Positions 14,989 through 22,960 of a stretch of DNA of 54,205 bases are shown here, piece by piece. Below the pieces are notes generated by a model. That model worked only from the letters and a program-made list of their open reading frames with translations, made no database searches and was not told the origin of the DNA. Numbering within the stretch: the first letter of the stretch is position 1; each line of letters opens with the position of its first letter. Origin of the DNA: Ruminococcus flavefaciens ATCC 19208 (lineage in GTDB: Bacteria; Bacillota; Clostridia; Oscillospirales; Ruminococcaceae); assembly GCF_000518765.1 (NCBI RefSeq), contig NZ_KI912491.1, forward strand, positions 1 through 54,205. The letters are read 5' to 3'. The position numbers were made by a program, and so were the translations under genes.

Positions 14989-17712
14989 TTATCTGTTTAC
15001 TGCCTGTGCTATGGACTCGACTTTTTCGAGGCTCTTTGTTGCGGGTATAGTTGACAGGATAGCTATGATGATGTTGAATACCAGTGAAAGTACCACTACT
15101 ATGATGATAGGCACGATCACCTTGCTCAGCTGTTCGCTCCATACAGGTATAAAGAGCAGAGCGCCGAGGATAGTACCGACTATAGCAGCAGTAGCTGAGA
15201 ACATGATAGTTTCCATAAGTACGCTCTTACGGAGCTGCTTTCGCGTCATGCCTACGCTTCTCAGCATCATAAGCTCGCGGCTTCTGTTGAGTACGCTGGT
15301 GTTTACTGAGTTTATCATTGAGAGTATACCAACCAGCCATATGGATATGAGGAAGGCAAGAACTACCTTGATTATTGCCTTGATGAATGAATTGAGACCT
15401 GTTCCTGCGAAATAATCGTCCATTGATCCTGAGATAGTGTGATTTGCACGGAAATCTTCTATTTCTTTCTTTGCTTCCTGATAGTGCTGAGGTGTGCCTT
15501 TGAGGCTGATAGAGTAATATGTGTTGAAGTTTGAGGTGTTTTCGATAGGAATGACTATAGCACCGCCGTATCCCTTTTTCAGTTTGCTCGTTGCAGTACC
15601 GATAAACTTCATTTCTGTATCTGTACCTACGAATTCGATAGTCGTTTCATTCTGTACAGCAGTAAATTCACGTTCCTTTTTATCGGTATAGTTTTTGAAA
15701 ACGGATTTAGATGCAACAAGCTCGTCGTAGCTCATTCCTGTAAGCTCTTCAAGCTTTGCGGCTTCATATTCATCACGGTTTATCGACTGTACCGATGCTT
15801 TTCTGAAATTTTCGCCTGAGTCGGGATAAGTGCCGGATATAAGCAAAGAGTCTGCATCATCTGAATGTTTGAAGCCCATTAAGCTGTCGAGCTCAATATT
15901 GACTTTTTCAAAGACGTTTTTGTCGCCGAAAGCTTTGTTTACTTCGGCAAAAGCATTTTTCGGATCGTCGCTGTAATATTCGTCTATCCAGAAATCGTAT
16001 ACTTCATCGTTATTGATATCTTTCATTTCCTTATAGGTATTGATAGCAATGAGAGATGAGAATGTGAACATGAGTACACCGAGTCCCATTGTGATAGTGG
16101 AAACAATGAAACGGCTCTTTGCTGCACCTATATTTTTTCGCGTATAGCGGCGCAGGAATTTCTTGGAGTTGAGGTCGAGCTTCGACTTCGATTTTTTCGG
16201 CTTTTTCTTTCCGCGCTTGGGCTTGCCGAAATTAAGTGCCTCGGCAGGTGAGAGTTTTCTCGATGCCCACATTGCCGATGTGTAGGCTGAGATAAGTACA
16301 GCTATGAGGCAGAGGAATATTGCAAGTCCGATAAATGCAGGCTTTGCCGAGAATTCAAACATCGGAAATCCGATATTCTTAAAGGAATTTATTGACGAGC
16401 GGCATATGAGCAATGCGGTTATTATGCCTAAAGGTATGGCTGTGAAGATGTAGAATATGGCTTCTGCCATAACTACTGTTGCCACTTGCAGCTTTGAAGC
16501 TCCCATGACGCGGAGTGCGGCAAAGTGTGTGCTTCGCTCCTGTACTGCCATTTCAAAGGCGTTGTCGATGACAAATCTTGCTATGAACCACGCTATAAGA
16601 AGTATTAGCAGACCGGGGACTACAAAGCTTGGGATAATACTGCTTATGGCATCTGAGCTTTTCCATTCAAGGGCAAGGAGCATGGTGTTTGTAGGAACGC
16701 CGTATTCCGTTTTGTCATAGAAATCCTTGTTATAGTCAAAGCCCAAATCTGTGAAAAGCTTTTTTACAGCGTCGTCAAAGTCAATGTTGTCGGTGATACG
16801 AATATCCATTTGTTTCATATCATCGCCCTCATATATTATATCGGGATTTTTTTCAGATATTTCCGCAAAGCTGAGCTTTTCGCCGCTTGTATTTATTATA
16901 TCGATGTATTTCTCCGTCGAGTACGATGTGTGCAGGAAGCCTGCTATCTTTATGGTGTACTCCACAGGCTCGCCGTAGGTTATATCGACTATAGGAGTAT
17001 CATCGAGATAGATGCCCTTGTTGTATGCAAGTAAGTCGCTTATTTTTCTTTTGCAGGCTCTGCTTTGCAGTTCTTCTGAAAGCTCTTCGTATTCTTCATC
17101 GTAATAAGTGTATTCTGTACCGTATTTTTCTTTCAGTTCGGAACGAACTTCTTTCATTACCTGTGAGCTTTCATCGAATTTTCCGTTAGCAGGACGTATA
17201 GTAAAGGTAACAGTGTCGCCCTCCTTGTAGCCCATATCCTCGAATATTGATGATACATAGATACCCTTGTTTTGGTTTGAATTGGGGATCCCTTCGGTTT
17301 CATAGCGGCTTATGAGTTCGGAATTTCCGTCACAGGTGGTTATAGCTGCATTCCTGATCCTATGGCTTGTTTTGCCGTCGGATATTTCAAAGAAATTTGC
17401 TCCTAAGCTCTCTGAATCAAAAGAAATGAATTCGGAATTATAATAGCAGTGATCGTCCACAGAGGGGTGACCTTTTACTGTCTCCATAGCTTTTTCGGGA
17501 TCTTGTGTATGTTCTATCCAGTTTTCAACGTCAAGCTCCCACGAGCCGCCCTCGTCTATTACATAGTTGAGCAGGGTAGTGAAGATGCTGCTTCCGTATG
17601 CGCAGACTGTTGCAAGTATGAATGCCGAAAGGGTTATGCACATGAATGTAAGTATCGTGCGGAGCTTTTGTCGGCGGATATATTTCAGTGACAGTGCAAT
17701 AAGATGTTTCAT
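14989..17712 (-). CDS. FtsX/MacB-type ABC transporter permease
   Basis: 907 residues in two repeated halves. Each half has one membrane helix (about 19-41 and 541-560), a large extracellular domain (about 45-360 and 565-780) and three further helices (about 365-490 and 785-900). A basic linker (GKKKPKKSKSK) joins the halves. This is the duplicated FtsX/LolC layout of permeases that release lipoproteins, peptides or antimicrobials instead of driving classical transport. It lies 12 bp after the ATPase gene, with an OmpR-type two-component system upstream, so a peptide-antibiotic sensing or resistance role is plausible. The helix pattern is seen; the substrate is not known. Confidence 0.9.
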   Translation of the reverse strand: MKHLIALSLKYIRRQKLRTILTFMCITLSAFILATVCAYGSSIFTTLLNYVIDEGGSWELDVENWIEHTQDPEKAMETVKGHPSVDDHCYYNSEFISFDSESLGANFFEISDGKTSHRIRNAAITTCDGNSELISRYETEGIPNSNQNKGIYVSSIFEDMGYKEGDTVTFTIRPANGKFDESSQVMKEVRSELKEKYGTEYTYYDEEYEELSEELQSRACKRKISDLLAYNKGIYLDDTPIVDITYGEPVEYTIKIAGFLHTSYSTEKYIDIINTSGEKLSFAEISEKNPDIIYEGDDMKQMDIRITDNIDFDDAVKKLFTDLGFDYNKDFYDKTEYGVPTNTMLLALEWKSSDAISSIIPSFVVPGLLILLIAWFIARFVIDNAFEMAVQERSTHFAALRVMGASKLQVATVVMAEAIFYIFTAIPLGIITALLICRSSINSFKNIGFPMFEFSAKPAFIGLAIFLCLIAVLISAYTSAMWASRKLSPAEALNFGKPKRGKKKPKKSKSKLDLNSKKFLRRYTRKNIGAAKSRFIVSTITMGLGVLMFTFSSLIAINTYKEMKDINNDEVYDFWIDEYYSDDPKNAFAEVNKAFGDKNVFEKVNIELDSLMGFKHSDDADSLLISGTYPDSGENFRKASVQSINRDEYEAAKLEELTGMSYDELVASKSVFKNYTDKKEREFTAVQNETTIEFVGTDTEMKFIGTATSKLKKGYGGAIVIPIENTSNFNTYYSISLKGTPQHYQEAKKEIEDFRANHTISGSMDDYFAGTGLNSFIKAIIKVVLAFLISIWLVGILSMINSVNTSVLNRSRELMMLRSVGMTRKQLRKSVLMETIMFSATAAIVGTILGALLFIPVWSEQLSKVIVPIIIVVVLSLVFNIIIAILSTIPATKSLEKVESIAQAVNR

Positions 17713-17724
17713 ATCATCGCCTCC

Positions 17725-18399
17725 TTATTCCGAGAGGACTCCGTCTGTGATGCGGCAGATACGGTCTGCCTGAGCAGCTATGCTGCCGTCATGGGTTATG
17801 AGTATGAGAGTCTGATTGTACTTCTTGATAGAGCTTTTGAGGATAGAGATTATCTCGCGGCTGTTTTTGCTGTCGAGATTTCCTGTAGGCTCGTCCGCAA
17901 GTATTATTCTCGGCTTATGGATAAGCGCACGCGCAAAGGCTACACGCTGCTGCTGACCGCCTGAAAGCTCGTGAGGGTAGTTGTTGCGCTTGACGTCAAG
18001 CCCTGTGAGCTTGAGGAGCTCCTCGAGGAATTCCTTGTCGGTAGGAGTGTTGTCAAGGTTCAGCGGCAGAACTATATTCTCTTCAACATTGAGCACGGGT
18101 ATGAGATTGTAGTTCTGAAAAATAAAGCCTATACTCTTTCTGCGGTAGGCGGACAGTCCGTTATCGTCCATTGTGGTGATGTCCCTGCCGTTGAAGATTA
18201 TCTTGCCGCTTGTGGGACGGTCGAGTGAGCCTAAGCAGTTGAGGAGAGTAGTCTTGCCGCTTCCGCTCTCGCCTGTAACGGCTAAGAATTCACCCTGCTT
18301 TACTTCAAGGTCTACATCGTTGAGGGCAAGAAAGGCGTTTTCGCCTGCACCGTATTCTTTTTTGAGTTTTTCGGTTTTCAGAATGATGTTGTCGTCCAT
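17725..18399 (-). CDS. ABC transporter ATPase (MacB/LolD type)
   Basis: 224 residues with Walker A GESGSGKTT, signature LSGGQQQRVAFARAL, Walker B IILADEP followed by TGNLDS, and H-loop ITHD. It powers the permease encoded 12 bp downstream. It starts its own transcription unit, with a promoter and regulator-like repeats at 18419-18461, and is separated from the upstream histidine kinase gene by a dispersed repeat. Confidence 0.95.
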   Translation of the reverse strand: MDDNIILKTEKLKKEYGAGENAFLALNDVDLEVKQGEFLAVTGESGSGKTTLLNCLGSLDRPTSGKIIFNGRDITTMDDNGLSAYRRKSIGFIFQNYNLIPVLNVEENIVLPLNLDNTPTDKEFLEELLKLTGLDVKRNNYPHELSGGQQQRVAFARALIHKPRIILADEPTGNLDSKNSREIISILKSSIKKYNQTLILITHDGSIAAQADRICRITDGVLSE

Positions 18400-18418
18400 A
18401 ATGATACCTCCGTTCCTT

Positions 18419-18461
18419 ATTGTAACTTTAGTTTAACACGGTTATCTTACTGTAATGTTAC
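18419..18461 (-). promoter_or_regulatory. Promoter with 11-bp direct repeats before the FtsX-type ABC operon
   Basis: On the minus strand TACAAT (18419-18424) is a -10 element. The -35 position (18442-18447) is poor but lies within one of two direct repeats, GTAACATTAC (18452-18461) and GTAAGATAAC (18441-18450), spaced exactly 11 bp. Direct repeats of this period over the -35 are typical sites for OmpR/PhoB-family activators, such as the one encoded at 19878-20486. Confidence 0.6.
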
Positions 18462-18497
18462 AAAAATAAAAAAAGCTGAAAATTTTTTCAGCTTTCA

Positions 18498-18605
18498 GCA
18501 GCGTGACGCTGCACCCTTTCTCCGCGATACAGTTAATTAGAATGGCTGATAATGTCCGCGAGAGACAATAAACGAAAGGCGAGCATCATCGCGTGAGTGC
18601 GTGAC
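18498..18605 (+). repeat. Dispersed palindromic repeat, copy A
   Basis: A 108-bp element starting with the near-palindrome gcagcgtgacgctgc, followed by ctccgcgata, ggctgataatgtccgcgaga, acaataaacgaaaggc and tcgcgtgagtgcgtgac. It matches copy B (20731-20838, opposite strand) and the tandem array at 24464-24700. It lies between the histidine kinase and ABC genes and next to a hairpin at 18471-18495 (aaagctgaaaa ... tcagcttt) that may end the kinase transcript. Confidence 0.85.
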
Positions 18606-18687
18606 TCTGTTTAATTCGTAGTTAGGAATTCGGAATTTTTGTATGGGACGCCGTCCCCTACAATTCTAAGCACTAACCACTAACAAC

Positions 18688-19902
18688 TCACTCTTTGATA
18701 AAGACGAATTCAAAGCGTGTGCCTTTGCCGACTTCCGAATACACCATTATATCTCCGCCGTTGGCGCGGACTATCTTCTGCGCGATAGACATACCGAGTC
18801 CCGAGCTGTACATAGTCTTATCGTTGGAGCGGCAGGAGAAGCGTTCAAACAGCTTCGGTATCTCTTCCTGGGGTATGCCCTTGCCGTTGTCGGTAACAGC
18901 TAAGGTCAGCATTATGGGATTTTCTTTAAGCTCCAGTGATATCTCCGTACATTCGGAGTGGTCTGCGGAGTTCTTGATAATATTCTCCACAGCCTCGCAC
19001 AGCCAGCCCTTGTCGCAGCTGAGCTTTATATCCTCGGAGAGGTTCTCGGTAACATTTATGCTTTTGCTTCTGAGAAGCGGTGACATACGCTTTAAAGCTA
19101 TCCTGCATATTTCCGCAGGAGAATTTGTCTCAATATTGTACTCCACAGCATCTGCATTGAGCTTTGCAAGCTTTATGGCTTCGATGACGAGCTTTTCCAT
19201 GCTGCTGAGATTGAGCTGTATCTCGTCCGAGAGCTTGTCGCGGTGCTCCTGAGATAAGTCGTCAAGCTCGCTGAGCATATCCGTGTTGAGTCTTACTACG
19301 GCGAGAGAAGTCTTTATCTGGTGAGAGAGGTCAGTGAGGAAGTCGCGGAGAAATCGCTGCTCGTTATTGAGCTTGAAATGGAGATTGTTCATTCGGTCTG
19401 CCAGTGTATCTGCGGCTTCGGATATTCTTCGCACACAGCCGAGGTCTTCACCGTAAAGCCCTATTTTTCCGTCAGTTTTGTCGGCAGCGTTAAGGCAGTC
19501 AGCACGGAGCTTTTCGAGGTCGCGGTATATGCTCATAAGTTCATGTATAGCTATGACGAACCATATCAGCGACAATGAAGCCATGACAGCGAATATGGCA
19601 GTGAATACGGTCGTACGCACGGATTTGTAGCTGTGCATTATCGTAGGGGAAAGCTCGCGGTCGATACTGTAGTCGCTGAGCTTTTCCACGGCTCTTGCTA
19701 TTGCAGCATCATCGGGAGCACCTGTGAATTTTCCGTCGCCTATGGCTGAAAGCTCGGCTGTTATCTGCTCCTTTACTATCTTGTCGGCACAGAGCTTTGA
19801 GATGCCAAAAGCCGCTGCTGCGGATATACATATCATAAGCATAAGTATGAGCAGAAGCTTTCGCGGAGCACGGTTGTTTATAAATCGGTCTGTTCTGTCC
19901 AT
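18688..19902 (-). CDS. Sensor histidine kinase
   Basis: 404 residues: transmembrane helices at about 16-34 and 97-118 bracket a short extracellular loop of about 60 residues. A linker follows, then the DHp domain with phospho-acceptor His194 in DLSHQIKTSL, and an ATPase domain with N box (ENIIKNSADHS), G1 (DNGKGI), F box (LFERF) and G2 (GLGMSIA). It passes phosphate to the regulator whose gene it overlaps by 25 bp. The ABC operon downstream is its likely target. The small sensory loop may mean detection through a membrane partner such as the FtsX-type permease, as in Bce-like modules; this is inference. Confidence 0.93.
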   Translation of the reverse strand: MDRTDRFINNRAPRKLLLILMLMICISAAAAFGISKLCADKIVKEQITAELSAIGDGKFTGAPDDAAIARAVEKLSDYSIDRELSPTIMHSYKSVRTTVFTAIFAVMASLSLIWFVIAIHELMSIYRDLEKLRADCLNAADKTDGKIGLYGEDLGCVRRISEAADTLADRMNNLHFKLNNEQRFLRDFLTDLSHQIKTSLAVVRLNTDMLSELDDLSQEHRDKLSDEIQLNLSSMEKLVIEAIKLAKLNADAVEYNIETNSPAEICRIALKRMSPLLRSKSINVTENLSEDIKLSCDKGWLCEAVENIIKNSADHSECTEISLELKENPIMLTLAVTDNGKGIPQEEIPKLFERFSCRSNDKTMYSSGLGMSIAQKIVRANGGDIMVYSEVGKGTRFEFVFIKE

Positions 19903-20486
19903 TTATAGCCCATTCCTCTCTTGGTGACTATCCTGCCGCTGCCTGTGGTCTTGCTGAGCTTTTCGCGCAGACGGCTGATATTTACCGAAAGGGTGTTGTC
20001 ATTTACGAAGATGCCCTTGGAGTCCCAGAGATATTCCAGTATCTGTTCACGGGTAAGGTACTGCTCACGGTTGAGCATGAGGTAGCTGAGAAGCTTCTGC
20101 TCCACTGCTGTAAGCTCCATTTCGGGCACATCGGGTACTCGCCTGAGATTTGCGCGTATACGTGAGAAAAGCTCACGGAGACGGAAGGGCTTTGTTATAT
20201 AGTCATCGCCGCCGCTGTCAAGTCCGCGGACTATATCTGCTTCGTCATCGCATGAGGTAAGGAATATGACGGGAGTCTGTATTTTCTTTCTAAGCCGTTT
20301 GCAGAGGTCAACACCGCTGCCGTCAGGGAGCATGACATCGAGTATTATCAGGTCAGCTTCGGGTGCACGGAGCTCGGCTGCTGCTGTTGTACTGACTGCA
20401 ATAACGGTGTATCCCTCGGATTTGAGAGCAAGGGAGATATTGCTGTTGAGGGTTTCATCGTCCTCAACGAGAAGTATGGTGTTCAT
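19878..20486 (-). CDS. OmpR/PhoB-family response regulator
   Basis: 202 residues: receiver domain with acidic pair ED (8-9), phospho-acceptor Asp50 (LIILDVMLP) and Lys in ITKPFRLREL, then a C-terminal winged-helix domain (REQILEYLWDSKGIFVNDNTLSVNISRLREKL). It is slightly shorter than the usual 220-230 residues because the linker is short. Translationally linked to the kinase by a 25-bp overlap. Likely targets are the 11-bp-period repeats at 18441-18461 and possibly 28783-28813. Confidence 0.94.
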   Translation of the reverse strand: MNTILLVEDDETLNSNISLALKSEGYTVIAVSTTAAAELRAPEADLIILDVMLPDGSGVDLCKRLRKKIQTPVIFLTSCDDEADIVRGLDSGGDDYITKPFRLRELFSRIRANLRRVPDVPEMELTAVEQKLLSYLMLNREQYLTREQILEYLWDSKGIFVNDNTLSVNISRLREKLSKTTGSGRIVTKRGMGYKWTEQTDL

Positions 20487-20730
20487 GTTTTCACCTCAGT
20501 CATAAAAGTTGCTTTAATTCTAACATATAATCCGTCAAAAATCAAGATTAGTGTAGGCTTTGCGCTGTAGGGGCTGCCTGTGGCAGTCCGCCGGTGAGTA
20601 GTGAGTAGAAAGTAGTGAATAGTAGGGGCACATTCCGTGCGCCCGTTAATCCCGAGGATATTCCTTGTATCGAGAAGCAGCTATCCTTTTGATGATATAC
20701 GGACGAGTAAGAGTGCGCAGGCTCTGCGCC

Positions 20731-20838
20731 GTCACGCACTCACGCGATGATATGCGCCTTTCGTTTATTGTTTCTCGCGGATATTATCAGCCATTCTCAT
20801 TAACTGTATCGCGGAGCAAGGGTGCAGCGTCACGCTGC
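20731..20838 (-). repeat. Dispersed palindromic repeat, copy B
   Basis: Inverted relative to copy A and the same 108-bp length: on the minus strand it runs gcagcgtgacgctgc, ctccgcgata, ggctgataatatccgcgaga, acaataaacgaaaggc, tcgcgtgagtgcgtgac. It fills much of the 400-bp gap between the response regulator and the U32-like gene. The rest of the gap (20540-20700) holds taggggc-type short repeats such as agtagtgagtagaaagtagt and no gene. Confidence 0.85.
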
Positions 20839-20885
20839 AAAAAAAGCTGCACCGCGGAGAGTATCCGCAATGCAGCTTTGAATTA

Positions 20886-22565
20886 TCAGTCTCTGTAGAT
20901 AGAACCGTCTTCGATGCTCTGGAGAACACCTGCACATAATCCCTTCCACTGTTCAACCTCTGCCTCGTCATAGGAGATGACCTTCTTAGCCCATGTACTG
21001 CAATGAGCGCATGCATTAGGAGCTGTCTCGCCGTTTTCGAGGATATCGTTTACACAAAGTGAATTTGCGCAGTTGTTGTTATTGATGAAATGCTCAAGGA
21101 AGCCGTCAAGCTTCTTATTGTCAACGTAGAGCTTTGGAAGATGCATAGTTCTTCCGTAAGCCATCATAGCCTCGGGCTTGAGCTTATCCATCCATCTCAT
21201 CTTAGGTACTCCTGGAGGAGGACCGCCCATAGGCATACCCATTGGAGCACCTGCGCCCATAGGTGGCATACCTGCGGGAGGAGCAGTGATACCGTTCTTC
21301 TTTGCCCATTCCTCAGGCTCACCGGGTCTTGGAGGTCTGCCTTCCATTACCCACGGAGGAGGTCCACCGGCAGGCATACCCATTGGAGGACCGCCTGCGC
21401 CCATAGGTGGCATACCTGCGGGAGGAGCAGTGATACCGTTCTTCTTTGCCCATTCCTCAGGCTCGCCCGGTCTTGGAGGTCTGCCTTCCATTACCCATGG
21501 AGGAGGACCGCCTGCCGGCATACCCATTGGAGGACCGCCAGCGCCCATAGGAGGCGTACCCATTGGAGGAGCACCTGCACCTGCTGGAGCAGCACTTGCA
21601 CCTGCCGTAGGAGCGCCAATACCCATTTTTAGTCCTTCTTTAGCCTGATCGGGACGGGTAGCAATAGTCTTAGCCTGCGGCCAGTTTACAATATCGAGAA
21701 GATTTCCGTCGTAGGACTCTTCCATGTAGCCCTTTACCACTCTGTGGAGGAAATCTGTTGTTCTTGTTCTGTCGATAAGCTTGATAGAGAAGTGCTTGTT
21801 GCCTGTCTCTTCTGCAAGCTCTCTGTAGTAGTGAACGTCCTCAGGACGAATGAACTCAGCTGTAAGTATAGCAGCAGGGTGAGTTACCTTCTTGTATGCA
21901 CAGTTTACAAGTGAATAGTCCATTGAGAACAGCTCAGGGTCTGAGTGACCTACGAAGCAGCCGTGTGCTAGACGGAAAGGACATTCTCTGAGACAGAGAT
22001 TGTTAGCTATTACACGGAGGTGAAGGTCTGTATCCTTGTACTGTGTAAGGAGCTTTCTGAGAAGATCGAACTTTCTGTTGAAGCCGTGATCGAGTGTGAT
22101 CTCATCAACGCCCCAGTTGCGCCAGTATTCGATATGCTGAATAGTTGTAGGATATGCATAGAGACCGAGTGTTACGAAAACGTCCTTGAATTCTCTCTTT
22201 ACATACTTGATAAGTATAGGCGAATTAAGAGTAAATGCTCTTATGCCGAGATCGTACATCTGGTGGATAAAATCACGTATCTGCTTGCCTACAACAGGAT
22301 CGAGCTCGTTCTGATCCATTGACAGCGGATTGATAAGGTAGTTGAATGTGATGTCGCGCTTCTGACATTCCTTTACATAATCAGCAAGCTGATCCATTGA
22401 AAAGTCGGGTATGATAGAAGCTGTACGTCCACCCGGAAGTCCGTCAAATTTGAGCTTTCCGAAAAAGCTCGTTATAGCGTGTTTTTTGTCGTATTCATCG
22501 ACAAAGTCAAAAAGCTTGTAATCGAAATTACAGCCCAGGTCAAATGATATTGAATCCTGATTCAT
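20886..22565 (-). CDS. U32-peptidase-like protein with duplicated Pro/Gly/Met-rich insert
   Basis: 559 residues from the ATG at 22565, nine bases after AGGGAG; the in-frame ATG at 22574 touches that site. The first 310 residues look like a U32-type TIM-barrel protein (GLYAYPTTIQHIEYWRNWGVDEITLDHGF), with a Cys cluster LCLRECPFRLAHGC of the kind that binds an Fe-S centre in this family. Residues about 320-455 are low complexity, with a 48-residue unit (GGPPMGMPAGGPPPWVMEG and onward) present twice. The C-terminal part has more Cys (CANSLC, CAHC). U32 proteins act in tRNA/rRNA hydroxylation, quinone synthesis or as proteases; which applies is unclear. The insert is not a family feature I know. 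A perfect promoter lies at 22722-22750. Confidence 0.75.
   Translation of the reverse strand: MNQDSISFDLGCNFDYKLFDFVDEYDKKHAITSFFGKLKFDGLPGGRTASIIPDFSMDQLADYVKECQKRDITFNYLINPLSMDQNELDPVVGKQIRDFIHQMYDLGIRAFTLNSPILIKYVKREFKDVFVTLGLYAYPTTIQHIEYWRNWGVDEITLDHGFNRKFDLLRKLLTQYKDTDLHLRVIANNLCLRECPFRLAHGCFVGHSDPELFSMDYSLVNCAYKKVTHPAAILTAEFIRPEDVHYYRELAEETGNKHFSIKLIDRTRTTDFLHRVVKGYMEESYDGNLLDIVNWPQAKTIATRPDQAKEGLKMGIGAPTAGASAAPAGAGAPPMGTPPMGAGGPPMGMPAGGPPPWVMEGRPPRPGEPEEWAKKNGITAPPAGMPPMGAGGPPMGMPAGGPPPWVMEGRPPRPGEPEEWAKKNGITAPPAGMPPMGAGAPMGMPMGGPPPGVPKMRWMDKLKPEAMMAYGRTMHLPKLYVDNKKLDGFLEHFINNNNCANSLCVNDILENGETAPNACAHCSTWAKKVISYDEAEVEQWKGLCAGVLQSIEDGSIYRD
21286..21573 (-). repeat. 144-bp tandem duplication inside the U32-like gene
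   Basis: Two nearly identical 144-bp units start at 21286 and 21430 (+ strand gtgataccgttcttctttgc). They encode a 48-residue Pro/Gly/Met-rich block. The period is a multiple of three, so the frame is kept. High DNA identity suggests recent duplication or gene conversion. Confidence 0.85.
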
Positions 22566-22721
22566 GTTGCACATCTCCCTAAAAATAAGTCAGGACATAA
22601 CACACGTTGTACGTTAATAGTGTCGTATGCGCTTTTTAAGCGGATATAGGTCGGTCTATATATTTTTTATGTATGCAGAATAGCGGAAAAACAGGTCTTG
22701 CCGCAATAGTCCCATATTAAA

Positions 22722-22750
22722 ATTATATCATCTATTTACATCTGTGTCAA
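22722..22750 (-). promoter_or_regulatory. Consensus sigma-A promoter of the U32-like gene
   Basis: On the minus strand TTGACA (22745-22750) and TATAAT (22722-22727) are separated by 17 bp: a perfect consensus. It leaves a 5' leader of about 150 nt before the start at 22565. Confidence 0.85.
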
Positions 22751-22822
22751 TAAAACATATGTATTTTATTGAGAGATAAATCAAGTGCAAATTTGTAAAA
22801 AATACCCAATTATCGCAAGATG

Positions 22823-22839
22823 TGATAGTTTGACTATCA
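22823..22839. promoter_or_regulatory. Inverted repeat between U32-like and polymerase genes
   Basis: TGATAGT / ACTATCA arms of 7 bp around TTG. It lies upstream of both divergent promoters and may be an operator; the regulator is unknown. Confidence 0.45.
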
Positions 22840-22897
22840 TATATGCGATAAATATGACATACTAAAAAAGAAACATATTTTCTTTTTTTGTGATCCC

Positions 22898-22927
22898 TTG
22901 ACAAGGCTGTCAGTGAAGTGATATAAT
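22898..22927 (+). promoter_or_regulatory. Promoter of the Y-family polymerase gene
   Basis: TTGACA (22898-22903) and TATAAT (22922-22927) with an 18-bp spacer. A LexA box overlaps the expected transcription start just downstream. Confidence 0.85.
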
Positions 22928-22933
22928 ATAAAA

Positions 22934-22945
22934 GAACAGATGTTC
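22934..22945 (+). promoter_or_regulatory. LexA (SOS) box
   Basis: GAACAGATGTTC matches the Gram-positive LexA/DinR operator GAAC-N4-GTTC exactly. It sits 7-18 bp after the -10 hexamer, over the transcription start, where bound LexA would block initiation. The gene is thus predicted to be induced by DNA damage. Confidence 0.88.
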
Positions 22946-22960
22946 GATAAGGAGACGGCT

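Noticed and set aside
14745..15050. 101-codon + frame before the FtsX-type permease end
   Set aside because: It runs through the terminator hairpin into the permease antisense; no ribosome site.
21090..21648. Two + strand frames opposite the U32-like gene
   Set aside because: They arise from the Pro/Gly/Met-rich repeats read backwards; no start signals.
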